This document shows, piece by piece, positions 1 to 8,761 of a stretch of 64,000 nt of DNA. Each line of letters opens with the position of its first letter. The first letter of the stretch is position 1. A program made the position numbers and the translations under genes. The stretch lies in NCBI GenBank assembly GCA_937898415.1, contig CALDLA010000068.1, positions 1 through 64,000 on the forward strand. The letters run 5' to 3'. Under the pieces are notes generated by a model. That model ran no database searches, had not been told where the DNA came from, and worked only from the letters and a program-made list of their open reading frames with translations. Source of the stretch: an uncultured Prevotellaceae bacterium. GTDB lineage: Bacteria > Bacteroidota > Bacteroidia > Bacteroidales > Bacteroidaceae.

Positions 1-16
1 CGCCATCTTTAATTAG

Positions 17-49
17 AGCCCTGAGGATATAATATCTTCAGGGCTTTTT
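17..49 (+). terminator. Rho-independent terminator
   Basis: An inverted repeat starting AGCCCTGA and ending TCAGGGCT, with further pairing through a GATAT/ATATC inner stem, is followed by five T. It probably ends a plus-strand gene that lies left of the window. Confidence 0.75.
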
Positions 50-81
50 CGTTATAATAGTGTACATAAATAATAAGACTT

Positions 82-435
82 ATGGCTGCGCATAATGAAC
101 TTGGTATTTGGGGAGAGCAATGTGCTGAAGATTTTCTCAAGCGAAAAGGATATATCATTCTGGAACGAGATTGGAAATCAGGTCATCGTGATTTGGATAT
201 AATAGCTTTTGACGGCCCTACTATGGTATTTGTTGAGGTTAAAACACGTCGCAATCGGTTGTTCGTAGATCCGGAAATGGCTGTAGACTATAGAAAAATA
301 AGGAACTTAAGATTGGCAGCTAATCATTACGTGAAATACCGACACTTTGATGGTGATTTGCGTTTTGATATTATCTCGGTGATAGGCCAGATTGGGAGGC
401 TTGAAGAGATAGATCATATTGAAGGCGCATTTTAA
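82..435 (+). CDS. YraN/UPF0102 family nuclease-like protein
   Basis: A 117-residue protein of the UPF0102 (YraN) family, which has a restriction-endonuclease-like fold. The visible core is GHRDLDIIAFD followed by FVEVKTRR, the D...ExK arrangement of PD-(D/E)XK proteins. The N-terminal G-x-W-GE-x-xAEDFL segment is also typical. Length fits the family, which is about 115-125 residues. It is likely cytoplasmic; no firm in vivo function is known for the family. It stands alone between a terminator and the convergent clpC, two bases from the clpC stop. Confidence 0.85.
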   Translation: MAAHNELGIWGEQCAEDFLKRKGYIILERDWKSGHRDLDIIAFDGPTMVFVEVKTRRNRLFVDPEMAVDYRKIRNLRLAANHYVKYRHFDGDLRFDIISVIGQIGRLEEIDHIEGAF

Positions 436-437
436 TT

Positions 438-2987
438 TTACTTACTAATTGTCATAGGAGTGTGGTCAAACAGAAGTTCTTCCTTGTCTGACACCTTTGT
501 TACGTGAATGGTGGCACCCTTTTCTATCTTACTATTGACAATGAGCTCGCAGACGCCGTCCTCGATGTAAGTCTGGATGGCACGCTTCAGGGGACGGGCA
601 CCGAATTGTACGTCGTAGCCCTTTGTGGCCACAAACTCGCGGGCTTCATCGCTGAGTTCTATGGTATAGCCTAAATCACCGATGCGGTGGAAAAGACCAC
701 GTAGTTCAATATCAATAATTTGCTTGATGGCTTCAATGTCAAGCTGGTCGAAGGTGATGATCTCGTCGAGACGGTTGAGAAATTCTGGCGAGAACTGCTT
801 AGATAGGGCCTTCTGTACAATCTGGCGAGCATGCTCCTTGTCCTGTTCATTGAGGGCCAGTGCTGAGCGCGACGATGCGCTGAAGCCGATGCCGCGACCG
901 AAGTCCTTGAGCTGTCGGGTGCCTGCGTTAGAAGTCATGATGATGACGGTGTTCCTGAAATCAACAAAGCGCCCGTTGCCGTCGGTCAGGCGACCTTCGT
1001 CCAGCACCTGCAGCAGTAGGTTGAATACGTTGGGGTGAGCTTTCTCAATCTCGTCCAACAAAACAATAGAGTAGGGATGACGGCGCACCCGTTCGGTAAG
1101 CTGTCCACCTTCCTCATAGCCGACGTAGCCCGGAGGTGCTCCGATGAGCCTGCTGGTGTTGAATGACTCCGTGTATTCGCTCATGTCAACACGTATCAGG
1201 GCGTCGGCAGACCCGAACATGAATTCTGCCAGCTTCTTGGCCAGATAGGTTTTTCCGACACCTGTAGGGCCAAGGAACATGAAGGCACCGATGGGGTGGT
1301 TGGGGTCTTTCAGTCCGACGCGGTTGCGCTGTATGGCGCGTACCATTTTCTCAATAGCCTTGTCTTGGGCAATAACTGCATTTTTCAGTTCTTCGGCCAT
1401 GCCTTTGAGGCGAATACCCTCTTTTTCAGCCATGCGTTGCACGGGGACACCCGTCATCATCGACACGACGTCGGCCACTTCTTTCTCGGTGATGACCTGC
1501 CGTTCGTCGTCGTCGCCGCTTTGCCACTTCTTGTTCAGCTGTTCCAGTTCCTTTTCAAGTATCAGTTGTCGGTCGCGGTGGCTGGCAGCCAGTTCGTAGT
1601 TTTGGTTCTTCACAGCCAATTGCTTTTGTTCCTTCACCGATGCAATCTCCTGTTCTTTTAACGTAATCTCAGGTGGAATCTGTGCATTACCAAGATGTAC
1701 GCGCGAGCCAACTTCATCCATAGCGTCAATGGCCTTGTCGGGCATGAAGCGGTCGTTGACATAGCGGTCTGTCAATTTGACACAGGCCATGAGGGCCTCG
1801 TCCGTATAGCTAACGTGATGATGGTGCTCGTAGCGGTCCTTGATGTTGTGCAATATCTGCAGAGTTTCCTCGTAGGTGGTGGGCTCGACCAGCACCTTCT
1901 GGAAACGGCGTTCCAGGGCACCGTCCTTTTCAATGGAGTTGCGGTATTCGTCGAGTGTCGTGGCTCCGATACATTGTACTGTCCCCCTTGCCAAAGCGGG
2001 TTTCATGATGTTGGCAGCATCCATAGAACCTGGCGTTGACCCCGCTCCGATGATGGTATGAATCTCGTCGATGAACACGATGATGTCTTTGTTCTGCTCC
2101 AGTTCCTTCATCAGCTGACGCAGCCGTTCCTCAAACTGTCCGCGATACTTTGTTCCTGCCACGATGGCAGTCATGTCGAGCGTATAGATTCTCTTTCCGA
2201 AGAGCATGGGCGAGGTGTGGTGCTGGGCAATCATCTGTGCCAATCCCTCCACGATAGCGCTTTTTCCGACACCGGGCTCACCTATTAATATAGGGTTGTT
2301 CTTCTTGCGGCGCCCCAAGATTTCAACCACGCGCTGTATCTCCTTCTCGCGGCCTACGCAGGGGTCGAGTTTACCCTCGATGGCAGCCTGTGTCAGGTCG
2401 GTGCCAAAGTTGTCAAGTATGGGTGTCTTCGACTCCTTCTTCTTCTGGGCCGTTGTCGTCCCTGTAGTGTTCTTGTTCTGGTTGCTGGTCTCTTCGTATT
2501 CTTCCTCATCTTCGTCAGGAAGTCCGATGCCGTTGCTGATTCCCTTTTGCTGAGGGGTATGCAGCAGGGTGATTATGTCTTCGTATTTCATATCGTTTTG
2601 TTCTAATACCTCTTTGGCGCCGTTCTTCACCTGATCGTGGAGAATCGCCAAGAGGAGGTGTTGTTCGTCAATTTTCTCCTTTCTTTGAATACGTGCCTCT
2701 AATACAGCAAGTTTTAGAATGTTGCTCGCTTTTTCATTTAATAGAAGATCGCTGGCCTCGATGGGCATTCCAATCTCGTCGTTCCTCACTTTCTGTTCCA
2801 GTTCTGACTTTACGGTTTGTAAATTAATATTCATACTGTTAAGTACATCGGTTACAGGGCCGTCCTTCATTCGGAGCAAACCTAATAACAGGTGTTCGGG
2901 ACCGACGGAATGGCTGGCAAGCCGGGCTGCCTCTTCACGCGAATAGGCCAGCACTTCGGAAACTCTTTGGGAAAACTGACTTGTCAC
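438..2987 (-). CDS. clpC: ClpC-type ATP-dependent Clp protease ATP-binding subunit
   Basis: An 849-residue Hsp100 unfoldase that feeds substrates to ClpP in the cytoplasm. It has an N-terminal double Clp repeat (about residues 1-145), an acidic and Thr/Lys-rich linker (about 155-190), AAA1 with Walker A GEPGVGKS at 236-243 and Walker B VFIDEIH, a short coiled middle domain, and AAA2 with GPTGVGKT and VLLDEIEKAHP. The short middle domain and N-domain fit ClpC rather than ClpB. No McsB/CtsR partners are visible. A TAnnTTTG box lies about 40 bases upstream of the start. Confidence 0.92.
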   Translation of the reverse strand: MTSQFSQRVSEVLAYSREEAARLASHSVGPEHLLLGLLRMKDGPVTDVLNSMNINLQTVKSELEQKVRNDEIGMPIEASDLLLNEKASNILKLAVLEARIQRKEKIDEQHLLLAILHDQVKNGAKEVLEQNDMKYEDIITLLHTPQQKGISNGIGLPDEDEEEYEETSNQNKNTTGTTTAQKKKESKTPILDNFGTDLTQAAIEGKLDPCVGREKEIQRVVEILGRRKKNNPILIGEPGVGKSAIVEGLAQMIAQHHTSPMLFGKRIYTLDMTAIVAGTKYRGQFEERLRQLMKELEQNKDIIVFIDEIHTIIGAGSTPGSMDAANIMKPALARGTVQCIGATTLDEYRNSIEKDGALERRFQKVLVEPTTYEETLQILHNIKDRYEHHHHVSYTDEALMACVKLTDRYVNDRFMPDKAIDAMDEVGSRVHLGNAQIPPEITLKEQEIASVKEQKQLAVKNQNYELAASHRDRQLILEKELEQLNKKWQSGDDDERQVITEKEVADVVSMMTGVPVQRMAEKEGIRLKGMAEELKNAVIAQDKAIEKMVRAIQRNRVGLKDPNHPIGAFMFLGPTGVGKTYLAKKLAEFMFGSADALIRVDMSEYTESFNTSRLIGAPPGYVGYEEGGQLTERVRRHPYSIVLLDEIEKAHPNVFNLLLQVLDEGRLTDGNGRFVDFRNTVIIMTSNAGTRQLKDFGRGIGFSASSRSALALNEQDKEHARQIVQKALSKQFSPEFLNRLDEIITFDQLDIEAIKQIIDIELRGLFHRIGDLGYTIELSDEAREFVATKGYDVQFGARPLKRAIQTYIEDGVCELIVNSKIEKGATIHVTKVSDKEELLFDHTPMTISK

Positions 2988-3027
2988 TTATTTCCTATTT
3001 TACTGTTTGTGAATTACTATTTTGATG

Positions 3028-3035
3028 CAAAGATA
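3028..3035 (-). promoter_or_regulatory. -7 promoter box for clpC
   Basis: On the minus strand this reads TATCTTTG, an exact match to the Bacteroidetes -7 consensus TAnnTTTG. A TTTG (3048-3051) lies 12 bases upstream, closer than the usual 19-21. Confidence 0.6.
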
Positions 3036-3155
3036 CACATTATTTTGCAAACATCGTGCCAAAATCACAACTTTTTTCCGATGCCCTCCATTTCCCTATT
3101 CGAAATAAAGCACTAAAATAACTTAAAGGATGATGGCTGTTTGGGATTTTCTTTG

Positions 3156-3163
3156 TACCTTTG
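3156..3163 (+). promoter_or_regulatory. -7 promoter box for gyrA
   Basis: TACCTTTG matches TAnnTTTG. A TTTG at 3140-3143 lies 12 bases upstream. The implied leader to the gyrA start is about 95 bases. Confidence 0.6.
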
Positions 3164-3268
3164 CGCGGTTAAAAATGCGTCAGAGGGCTTGGAAATGGCT
3201 TTAAACGAGAAATCGTCGCTCAAACGCTAACGTAATAACGATAAAAAGAAATAATGAAATAAAAAGTA

Positions 3269-5815
3269 ATGGATCAGACATTCGACAACGACAGAATTCT
3301 TAAAATCAACATTGAGGAGGAGATGAAGTCCTCTTACATCGACTATTCGATGTCCGTGATTGTGGCCCGTGCCCTCCCTGATGTTCGCGACGGCTTCAAG
3401 CCTGTACACCGCCGTATCCTCTACGGTATGATGAATATTAACAACGTTTCGACGCAACCTTATAAGAAATGTGCGCGTGTCGTCGGTGAGGTGCTAGGTA
3501 AGTACCATCCCCACGGCGACTCCTCTGTGTATGGTGCCTTGGTGCGTATGGCCCAGGACTGGAACATGCGCTACACGCTGGTTGACGGTCAGGGTAACTT
3601 CGGTAGTGTCGATGGCGACTCTCCCGCCGCCATGCGTTATACTGAGTGCCGCCTCTCGAAGATGGGTGAGCACATCATGGACGACTTGGAGAAGGAGACC
3701 GTCGACATGATGAACAACTTTGACGACTCGCTCGTTGAGCCTACTGTCATGCCTACGAAAGTGCCCAACCTGCTGGTGAACGGCGGTAACGGTATTGCTG
3801 TGGGTATGGCTACCAACATGCCTACCCATAACTTAGGCGAAGTCATTGACGGCTGCTGTGCCTATATTGACAATCCCGACATTGATACTGACGGCTTGAT
3901 GCAGTATATCCCTGGTCCAGACTTTCCGACGGGTGCCTATATCTATGGCCTCCAGGGTGTGCGCGATGCCTACGAGACAGGACGTGGTCGCATTGTGATG
4001 CGTGCCAAGGCCGAGATTGAGAGCGGCGAGACCCATGACAAGATTGTTGTCACGGAGATACCTTATGGCGTGAACAAGGCTGACCTCGTAGCATACATTG
4101 CCGAGCTGGCCAACCAGCACAAGATAGAGGGCGTGGCTAATGTCAACGACGAGTCAGGCCGTCAAGGAATGCGTATCGTGGTCGATTGCAAACGTGATGC
4201 CAACGCTAATGTTCTATTGAATAAGTTGTTTAAGATGACGGCCCTACAGAGTTCATTCTCAGTGAATAACATTGCACTGGTGAAGGGTCGTCCCCGTCTG
4301 CTGAACCTGAAGGAGTGTGTGAAGTATTTCGTCGAGCATCGCCACGATGTCACTATCCGTCGCACGAAGTACGACCTGCGTAAGGCTCAGGAACGTGCCC
4401 ATATCCTGGAGGGATTGATTATTGCCGTTAACAACATTGACGAGGTTGTACGTATTATAAGAAATAGTAAGACTCCGACCGATGCTCAGCGTAATCTGGA
4501 AGCCCGTTTCGAACTGGACGAGCTTCAGTCGAAGGCTATTGTTGATATGCGCTTGGCCCAGCTTACCGGCTTGCGCGTCGAACAGCTGCACCAAGAATAT
4601 GACGACCTGATGAAGCTGATTGCCGACTTGCAGGAAATCCTCGATAATCCCGAGCGTTGCAAGCAGGTGATGAAAGACGACTTGCAAGAGGTGAAGGAGA
4701 AATATGGCGATGAGCGTCGTACGGAGATTATTCCTTTTGATCATGAGTTCAATGCTGAGGACTTCTATCCCGACGATCCTGTGGTTATCACCATTTCTCA
4801 CATGGGCTATATCAAACGTACCAATCTGGACGAGTTCCATGCTCAGGGACGTGGTGGTATGGGCAGTAAGGGTGCCCGTCACCGCGACAACGACTTCACG
4901 GAATACATCTATCCTGCCACAATGCACAACACGCTGTTGTTCTTCACGCAGAAGGGCCGTTGCTATTGGCAGAAGTGCTACGAGATACCCGAAGGCGACA
5001 AGTCATCGAAGGGCCGTGCTATCCAGAATATGCTCAACATTGAGCCGGACGATGCCATTAATGCCGTGCTGCGCATCAAGAACTTCAATGACGAAGAGTT
5101 CTTGAAGTCACACTATGTAGTGTTCGCCACGAAGCAGGGTATCATCAAGAAGACCTGCCTGTATGATTATAGGAATGTACGTGCTGCCGGTGTCCGTGCC
5201 ATCAACATCAACGATGGTGACGAGGTAGTAGGCGTACGCCTGACCAACGGCCATAACGAGCTGTTGCTGGCTAACCGTAACGGTCGTGCCGTTCGCTTTG
5301 ACGAGAGTGAAATCCGCTCTATGGGCCGCGTCTCGACCGGTGTCATAGGTATGCGTACCGATGGTGGCGATGACGAGGTAGTCGGTATGGTATGCGTCAA
5401 TGACCCGCAGACGGAGACCATCATGGTTGTCTCTGAGAACGGCTACGGCAAGCGTTCTGAGGTAGAGGACTATCGTAAGACAGCCCGTGGTGCCAAGGGT
5501 GTGAAGACGTTGGCCGTTACTGAGAAGACGGGCCGTCTGGTGGCTATCAAGGTTGTCACCGACGAGAATGACCTGATGATTATCAACAAGTCAGGCATCC
5601 TCATCCGCCTGAAAGTGGCTGATGTCCGTGTCATGGGACGTGCCACTCAAGGTGTCCGTCTTATTAATCTGACGAAGAAGAACGACACCATCGCTTCTGT
5701 ATGCAAGGTGATGTCAAGTCAGGAAGAGAATGTAGAAGAAGCTGAGGTCATCAATGAGGAATTGCCAGAGAGCGATGCTCCGTTGGTGGACTTTGATGGC
5801 CCGGCTGAAGAGTAG
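3269..5815 (+). CDS. gyrA: DNA gyrase subunit A
   Basis: An 848-residue type IIA topoisomerase subunit that cleaves and rejoins DNA during negative supercoiling. The breakage-reunion domain carries HPHGDSSVY (about 80-88) and the catalytic tyrosine in AMRYTEC (Tyr124). The C-terminal half contains the GyrA beta-pinwheel repeats, including a GyrA-box-like RGGMGSKGA stretch, and ends in an acidic tail. The residue equivalent to E. coli Ser83 is Ser. The Asp87 position is Gly, which I believe is usual in this phylum and is not read as a resistance mutation. gyrB is not in the window. The gene is followed closely by two TPR genes. Confidence 0.96.
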   Translation: MDQTFDNDRILKINIEEEMKSSYIDYSMSVIVARALPDVRDGFKPVHRRILYGMMNINNVSTQPYKKCARVVGEVLGKYHPHGDSSVYGALVRMAQDWNMRYTLVDGQGNFGSVDGDSPAAMRYTECRLSKMGEHIMDDLEKETVDMMNNFDDSLVEPTVMPTKVPNLLVNGGNGIAVGMATNMPTHNLGEVIDGCCAYIDNPDIDTDGLMQYIPGPDFPTGAYIYGLQGVRDAYETGRGRIVMRAKAEIESGETHDKIVVTEIPYGVNKADLVAYIAELANQHKIEGVANVNDESGRQGMRIVVDCKRDANANVLLNKLFKMTALQSSFSVNNIALVKGRPRLLNLKECVKYFVEHRHDVTIRRTKYDLRKAQERAHILEGLIIAVNNIDEVVRIIRNSKTPTDAQRNLEARFELDELQSKAIVDMRLAQLTGLRVEQLHQEYDDLMKLIADLQEILDNPERCKQVMKDDLQEVKEKYGDERRTEIIPFDHEFNAEDFYPDDPVVITISHMGYIKRTNLDEFHAQGRGGMGSKGARHRDNDFTEYIYPATMHNTLLFFTQKGRCYWQKCYEIPEGDKSSKGRAIQNMLNIEPDDAINAVLRIKNFNDEEFLKSHYVVFATKQGIIKKTCLYDYRNVRAAGVRAININDGDEVVGVRLTNGHNELLLANRNGRAVRFDESEIRSMGRVSTGVIGMRTDGGDDEVVGMVCVNDPQTETIMVVSENGYGKRSEVEDYRKTARGAKGVKTLAVTEKTGRLVAIKVVTDENDLMIINKSGILIRLKVADVRVMGRATQGVRLINLTKKNDTIASVCKVMSSQEENVEEAEVINEELPESDAPLVDFDGPAEE

Positions 5816-5845
5816 TAATCAAATCAATTGTTAAATCATAAATCA

Positions 5846-7096
5846 ATGAAGCTTATGAAAAAGTTAATGATGATGGCCTTGTTGGCCGCTGCCACGACAA
5901 CAGCCTTTGCTCAGGCTGAAGTTGTCAAGAACGCAAAGAAACTCTTTGATAAGGGTGATGTGGAAGAAACGATCAAGGCATTACAGCCTGCTCTGAACGC
6001 TGGTACCGATGAGGATAAGGCTTCGGCCTGGAATCTGCTGAGTGCTGCTCAATACAAGAAGTTCTCTGATATTCAGGCACAGAAGTTGGAGAACCAGGTC
6101 AAGCAGAATAATGTCACCGTTGACGAGGCTGCCATGAACGACGCCATCGTGGCTGCCCTGGAGGCTGCCATGAAGTGCGACGAGTACGACAACATGCCCA
6201 ACGAGAAGGGTAAGGTGAAGCCCCGTTTCCGTGTTGAGAACCAGAAGATTTTCCAGAATGGTCGTCTCAACGCCATCAACGCCGGACAGTATGAGTACAA
6301 CCAGAAGAACTATGCAAAAGCCTTCAAGGCATTTGCCCTCTATGTTGACAGCAACGAGTCACCGCTGTTCACGGGTATTGACATGAGCCAGGATCAGTAT
6401 AAGTACGAGGTGGCTTACTTCGCCAGCCTTGCTGCTTATCAGGACAAGGACTATGCCAACGTCATCAAGTATGCCCAGATTGCTGCTCAGGATCCTGCCA
6501 AGGCTAAGGATGCTACTGAAATCCTCGTTTTCTCTAAGAAGGAGACCATGAAGACCAAGCAGGACACCTTGGAGTACATTGATATGCTGAAGGATGCCAG
6601 TGCCAAGTTCCCCGAAGACAACCGCTATTCAGCTTGGATTGGTGACTACTATCTGCAGTCGGGCAACAACGACGAGCTGCTGAAGTGGGCCGAGAGTGAG
6701 ATTGCCAAGAACCCCGACGACAAGTTCGGCTATACCTACAAGGGTGAAGCTCTGCGTTTGTCTGAGAAGTATGACGAGGCTGTTGAGTGCTACAAGAAGG
6801 CTTTCGAGCTTGATCCTACTTACATTGCAGCAGCCTATCAGGCAGGTGTGTCGCTCAACTCAAAGGCCATTAAGCTGAAGGACGAACTGGCTGACAAGAA
6901 GACAGGTAAGCTTACCGTTGAGAATGCCAACAAGATCAAGGCTATCCTCAGCGATGCCAAGGGTTATCTGGAGAAGGTGCGCGAGCTTGACCCCGACCAC
7001 GAGAAGGTTGACTGGCGTTACGCCCTCTATCAGATGTACTACTCTTTGGGTGACAATGAGAAGGCTTCTGAAATCGAGAAGCTCCTGAACCAGTAA
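5846..7096 (+). CDS. Exported TPR-repeat protein
   Basis: A protein of about 416 residues with a signal peptide (MKLMKKLMMMALLAAATTTAFAQA). The ATG at 5846 is preferred over an upstream TTG at 5828 because it places the charged residues directly before the hydrophobic core. The C-terminal half carries TPR units, for example YTYKGEALRLSEKYDEAVECYKKAF cut at both ends of one repeat. It is likely periplasmic and likely a scaffold; no enzymatic motif is seen. It starts about 30 bases after gyrA and is followed after 5 bases by a homologous gene, so the two are probably co-transcribed with gyrA. Confidence 0.75.
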   Translation: MKLMKKLMMMALLAAATTTAFAQAEVVKNAKKLFDKGDVEETIKALQPALNAGTDEDKASAWNLLSAAQYKKFSDIQAQKLENQVKQNNVTVDEAAMNDAIVAALEAAMKCDEYDNMPNEKGKVKPRFRVENQKIFQNGRLNAINAGQYEYNQKNYAKAFKAFALYVDSNESPLFTGIDMSQDQYKYEVAYFASLAAYQDKDYANVIKYAQIAAQDPAKAKDATEILVFSKKETMKTKQDTLEYIDMLKDASAKFPEDNRYSAWIGDYYLQSGNNDELLKWAESEIAKNPDDKFGYTYKGEALRLSEKYDEAVECYKKAFELDPTYIAAAYQAGVSLNSKAIKLKDELADKKTGKLTVENANKIKAILSDAKGYLEKVRELDPDHEKVDWRYALYQMYYSLGDNEKASEIEKLLNQ

Positions 7097-7101
7097 GAGA
7101 C

Positions 7102-8310
7102 GTGAAAAGTGAGAAGTTTTTATGGCTTCTCTTCCTACTGATAGTACCGTGCCTGGCAAAGGCTCAGAAGGCGAAGGTGAAAACCGTTCGTCAGGAGTTG
7201 AGCCAGGCACGGACTATCTTGAAGAGCAAGCGGGGAGTGGAGCAGGCTGAACAGCTGATGACCAAGCTGCTGAAAGACTCGGCCAACCGTGAGGACAAGC
7301 GCATCTATGCCCTCTGGTATGAGTCCGTGTTGATGCAGTATCAGGCCGTCAACGAGAAGCTCTACATGAAGCAGCGGCAGGACACGGCGCAGTTCTTCGA
7401 ACTGACGCGCCGACTCTTCACCGTGGCCGAGGCACTCGACTCGCTTGACATGCGTCCCGACAAGAAGGGGCGTGTTGACCCTGAATACCGCAAGGACAAT
7501 TCCGCGCAGCTGATGAAGTTCCGGCCCAACCTTTTCTTCGGCTCTACCTATTATATCAGGAAAGGTAACTTCAAGCAGGCTTATAGCTTCGTCGAGGCCT
7601 ACATGGACTGTGCCCGACAACCCTTGTTCCAGAGCTACCGCCTCGACAGCACTGACAGTCGTATGCCGGAGGCGGCCTATTGGGCTACTTACAGCGGCTA
7701 CCGCATGAACGACCCCGTGCTCACCCTGCGTCACCGTTTCCTGGCGCTCAAGGACACTTCCCATTGTGACTTCACCTTGCAGTACATGGCCGAGGCACGT
7801 CGGTGGCTGAAGGACGATTCTCTTTATCTGGAAACCCTGAAAGAAGGTTTCCGCCGTTTCCCTTCCAACAGTTATTTTTTTCCTCGGCTGATGGACTACT
7901 ATACTGCCCATGGTGACAATGAGGAGGCCCTCGACGTTGTGAACCGTGTGCTGGAAATGAACGATACCAGCCGTCTCTATCTCTATGCCAAGTCAACCGT
8001 GCTCTTCAATATGGGCAGCTATGATGAGTGCATTGCCTTGAGCGATACGCTCATCAAGTGGAACGACTCTATTCCTGACCCCTATTACAATGCAGGCACG
8101 TCTTACCTGAACAAGGCACTAAAGCTACATCCGCTTCGTGAGAAGAAACAACTGCGCGCCACCTATCAGAAGGCCCGTCCCTATATGGAACGCTATCGCC
8201 AACTGGCGCCCGACCAGAAACAGAAGTGGGGACCGGCTTTATACCGTATCTACCTTAATCTGAACATGGGGCGGCAGTTCGACGAAATCGACAGACTGCT
8301 GAAACAATAA
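7102..8310 (+). CDS. Exported TPR-repeat protein, homologue of the preceding gene
   Basis: A protein of 402 residues starting at GTG 7102, with a signal peptide (FLWLLFLLIVPCLAKAQ). It aligns with the previous product across an N-terminal block: DKKGRVDPEYRKDN here against NEKGKVKPRFRVEN there, then a shared NFKQAYSFVEAYMD / NYAKAFKAFALYVD segment ending in PLF. This shows an old tandem duplication. TPR-like helices follow. Its last 56 bases overlap the end of a convergent minus-strand gene. The start codon lies inside a short copy of the heptamer repeat (see 11878-11983). Confidence 0.7.
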   Translation: MKSEKFLWLLFLLIVPCLAKAQKAKVKTVRQELSQARTILKSKRGVEQAEQLMTKLLKDSANREDKRIYALWYESVLMQYQAVNEKLYMKQRQDTAQFFELTRRLFTVAEALDSLDMRPDKKGRVDPEYRKDNSAQLMKFRPNLFFGSTYYIRKGNFKQAYSFVEAYMDCARQPLFQSYRLDSTDSRMPEAAYWATYSGYRMNDPVLTLRHRFLALKDTSHCDFTLQYMAEARRWLKDDSLYLETLKEGFRRFPSNSYFFPRLMDYYTAHGDNEEALDVVNRVLEMNDTSRLYLYAKSTVLFNMGSYDECIALSDTLIKWNDSIPDPYYNAGTSYLNKALKLHPLREKKQLRATYQKARPYMERYRQLAPDQKQKWGPALYRIYLNLNMGRQFDEIDRLLKQ

Positions 8311-8761
8311 GAAAAACAGATGCGAAGGCAAGCAGTGCTCCGACGGCTATTGGCTGTACCGGGGCATTTCCCTTTTTGGGATTGCTATACGTGCATTGGT
8401 ATTTCACCATCTTGTCAATGTAGGCATCGACGGTGGTCCAGTTGCCTGCCTCGACTTCGCTGATGAGATGGGGAAAAACTTCACGGATATACTTCTGGTG
8501 TTCCGCGCTGAGCGAGGCAGGCAGTGCCTCAGCCGGAGCATACCAGATGATGCTGCCGTCTTCCTGACAATGGGGGAAGAGGCGCAGCGACTGCCAGTTG
8601 TCCTGATAGAAGACGAAGGACGTGAACTGCTGTTCTGCTGTCAGACTGTCATTAGGCGAGAGTATCCGCCGGGCATGATAGCCCAGCGGATATACGCCCT
8701 TTTCGTCGCAAATGAAAAGCTGGCAGAAATGTGCCGCTTGTGCTTGTGGTATGGTGTTCAT
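8255..8761 (-). CDS. Small C-terminally anchored membrane protein of unknown function
   Basis: A protein of 168 residues that I do not recognise. Residues 1-130 are soluble and rich in aromatic residues. A single hydrophobic segment (IAVGALLAFASVFLIVSAV) near the C-terminus suggests a tail anchor with a short basic end. Its ATG overlaps the TGA of the upstream di-heme oxidoreductase as TGATG, which indicates translational coupling and a role in the same system. The 3' end overlaps the convergent TPR gene by 56 bases. Confidence 0.6.
   Translation of the reverse strand: MNTIPQAQAAHFCQLFICDEKGVYPLGYHARRILSPNDSLTAEQQFTSFVFYQDNWQSLRLFPHCQEDGSIIWYAPAEALPASLSAEHQKYIREVFPHLISEVEAGNWTTVDAYIDKMVKYQCTYSNPKKGNAPVQPIAVGALLAFASVFLIVSAVCRFRRTAAPCSD

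Noticed and set aside
3500..3540. GyrA Gly at the position of E. coli Asp87 as quinolone resistance
   Set aside because: I believe Gly is common at this position in the phylum; without an alignment it cannot be called a mutation.
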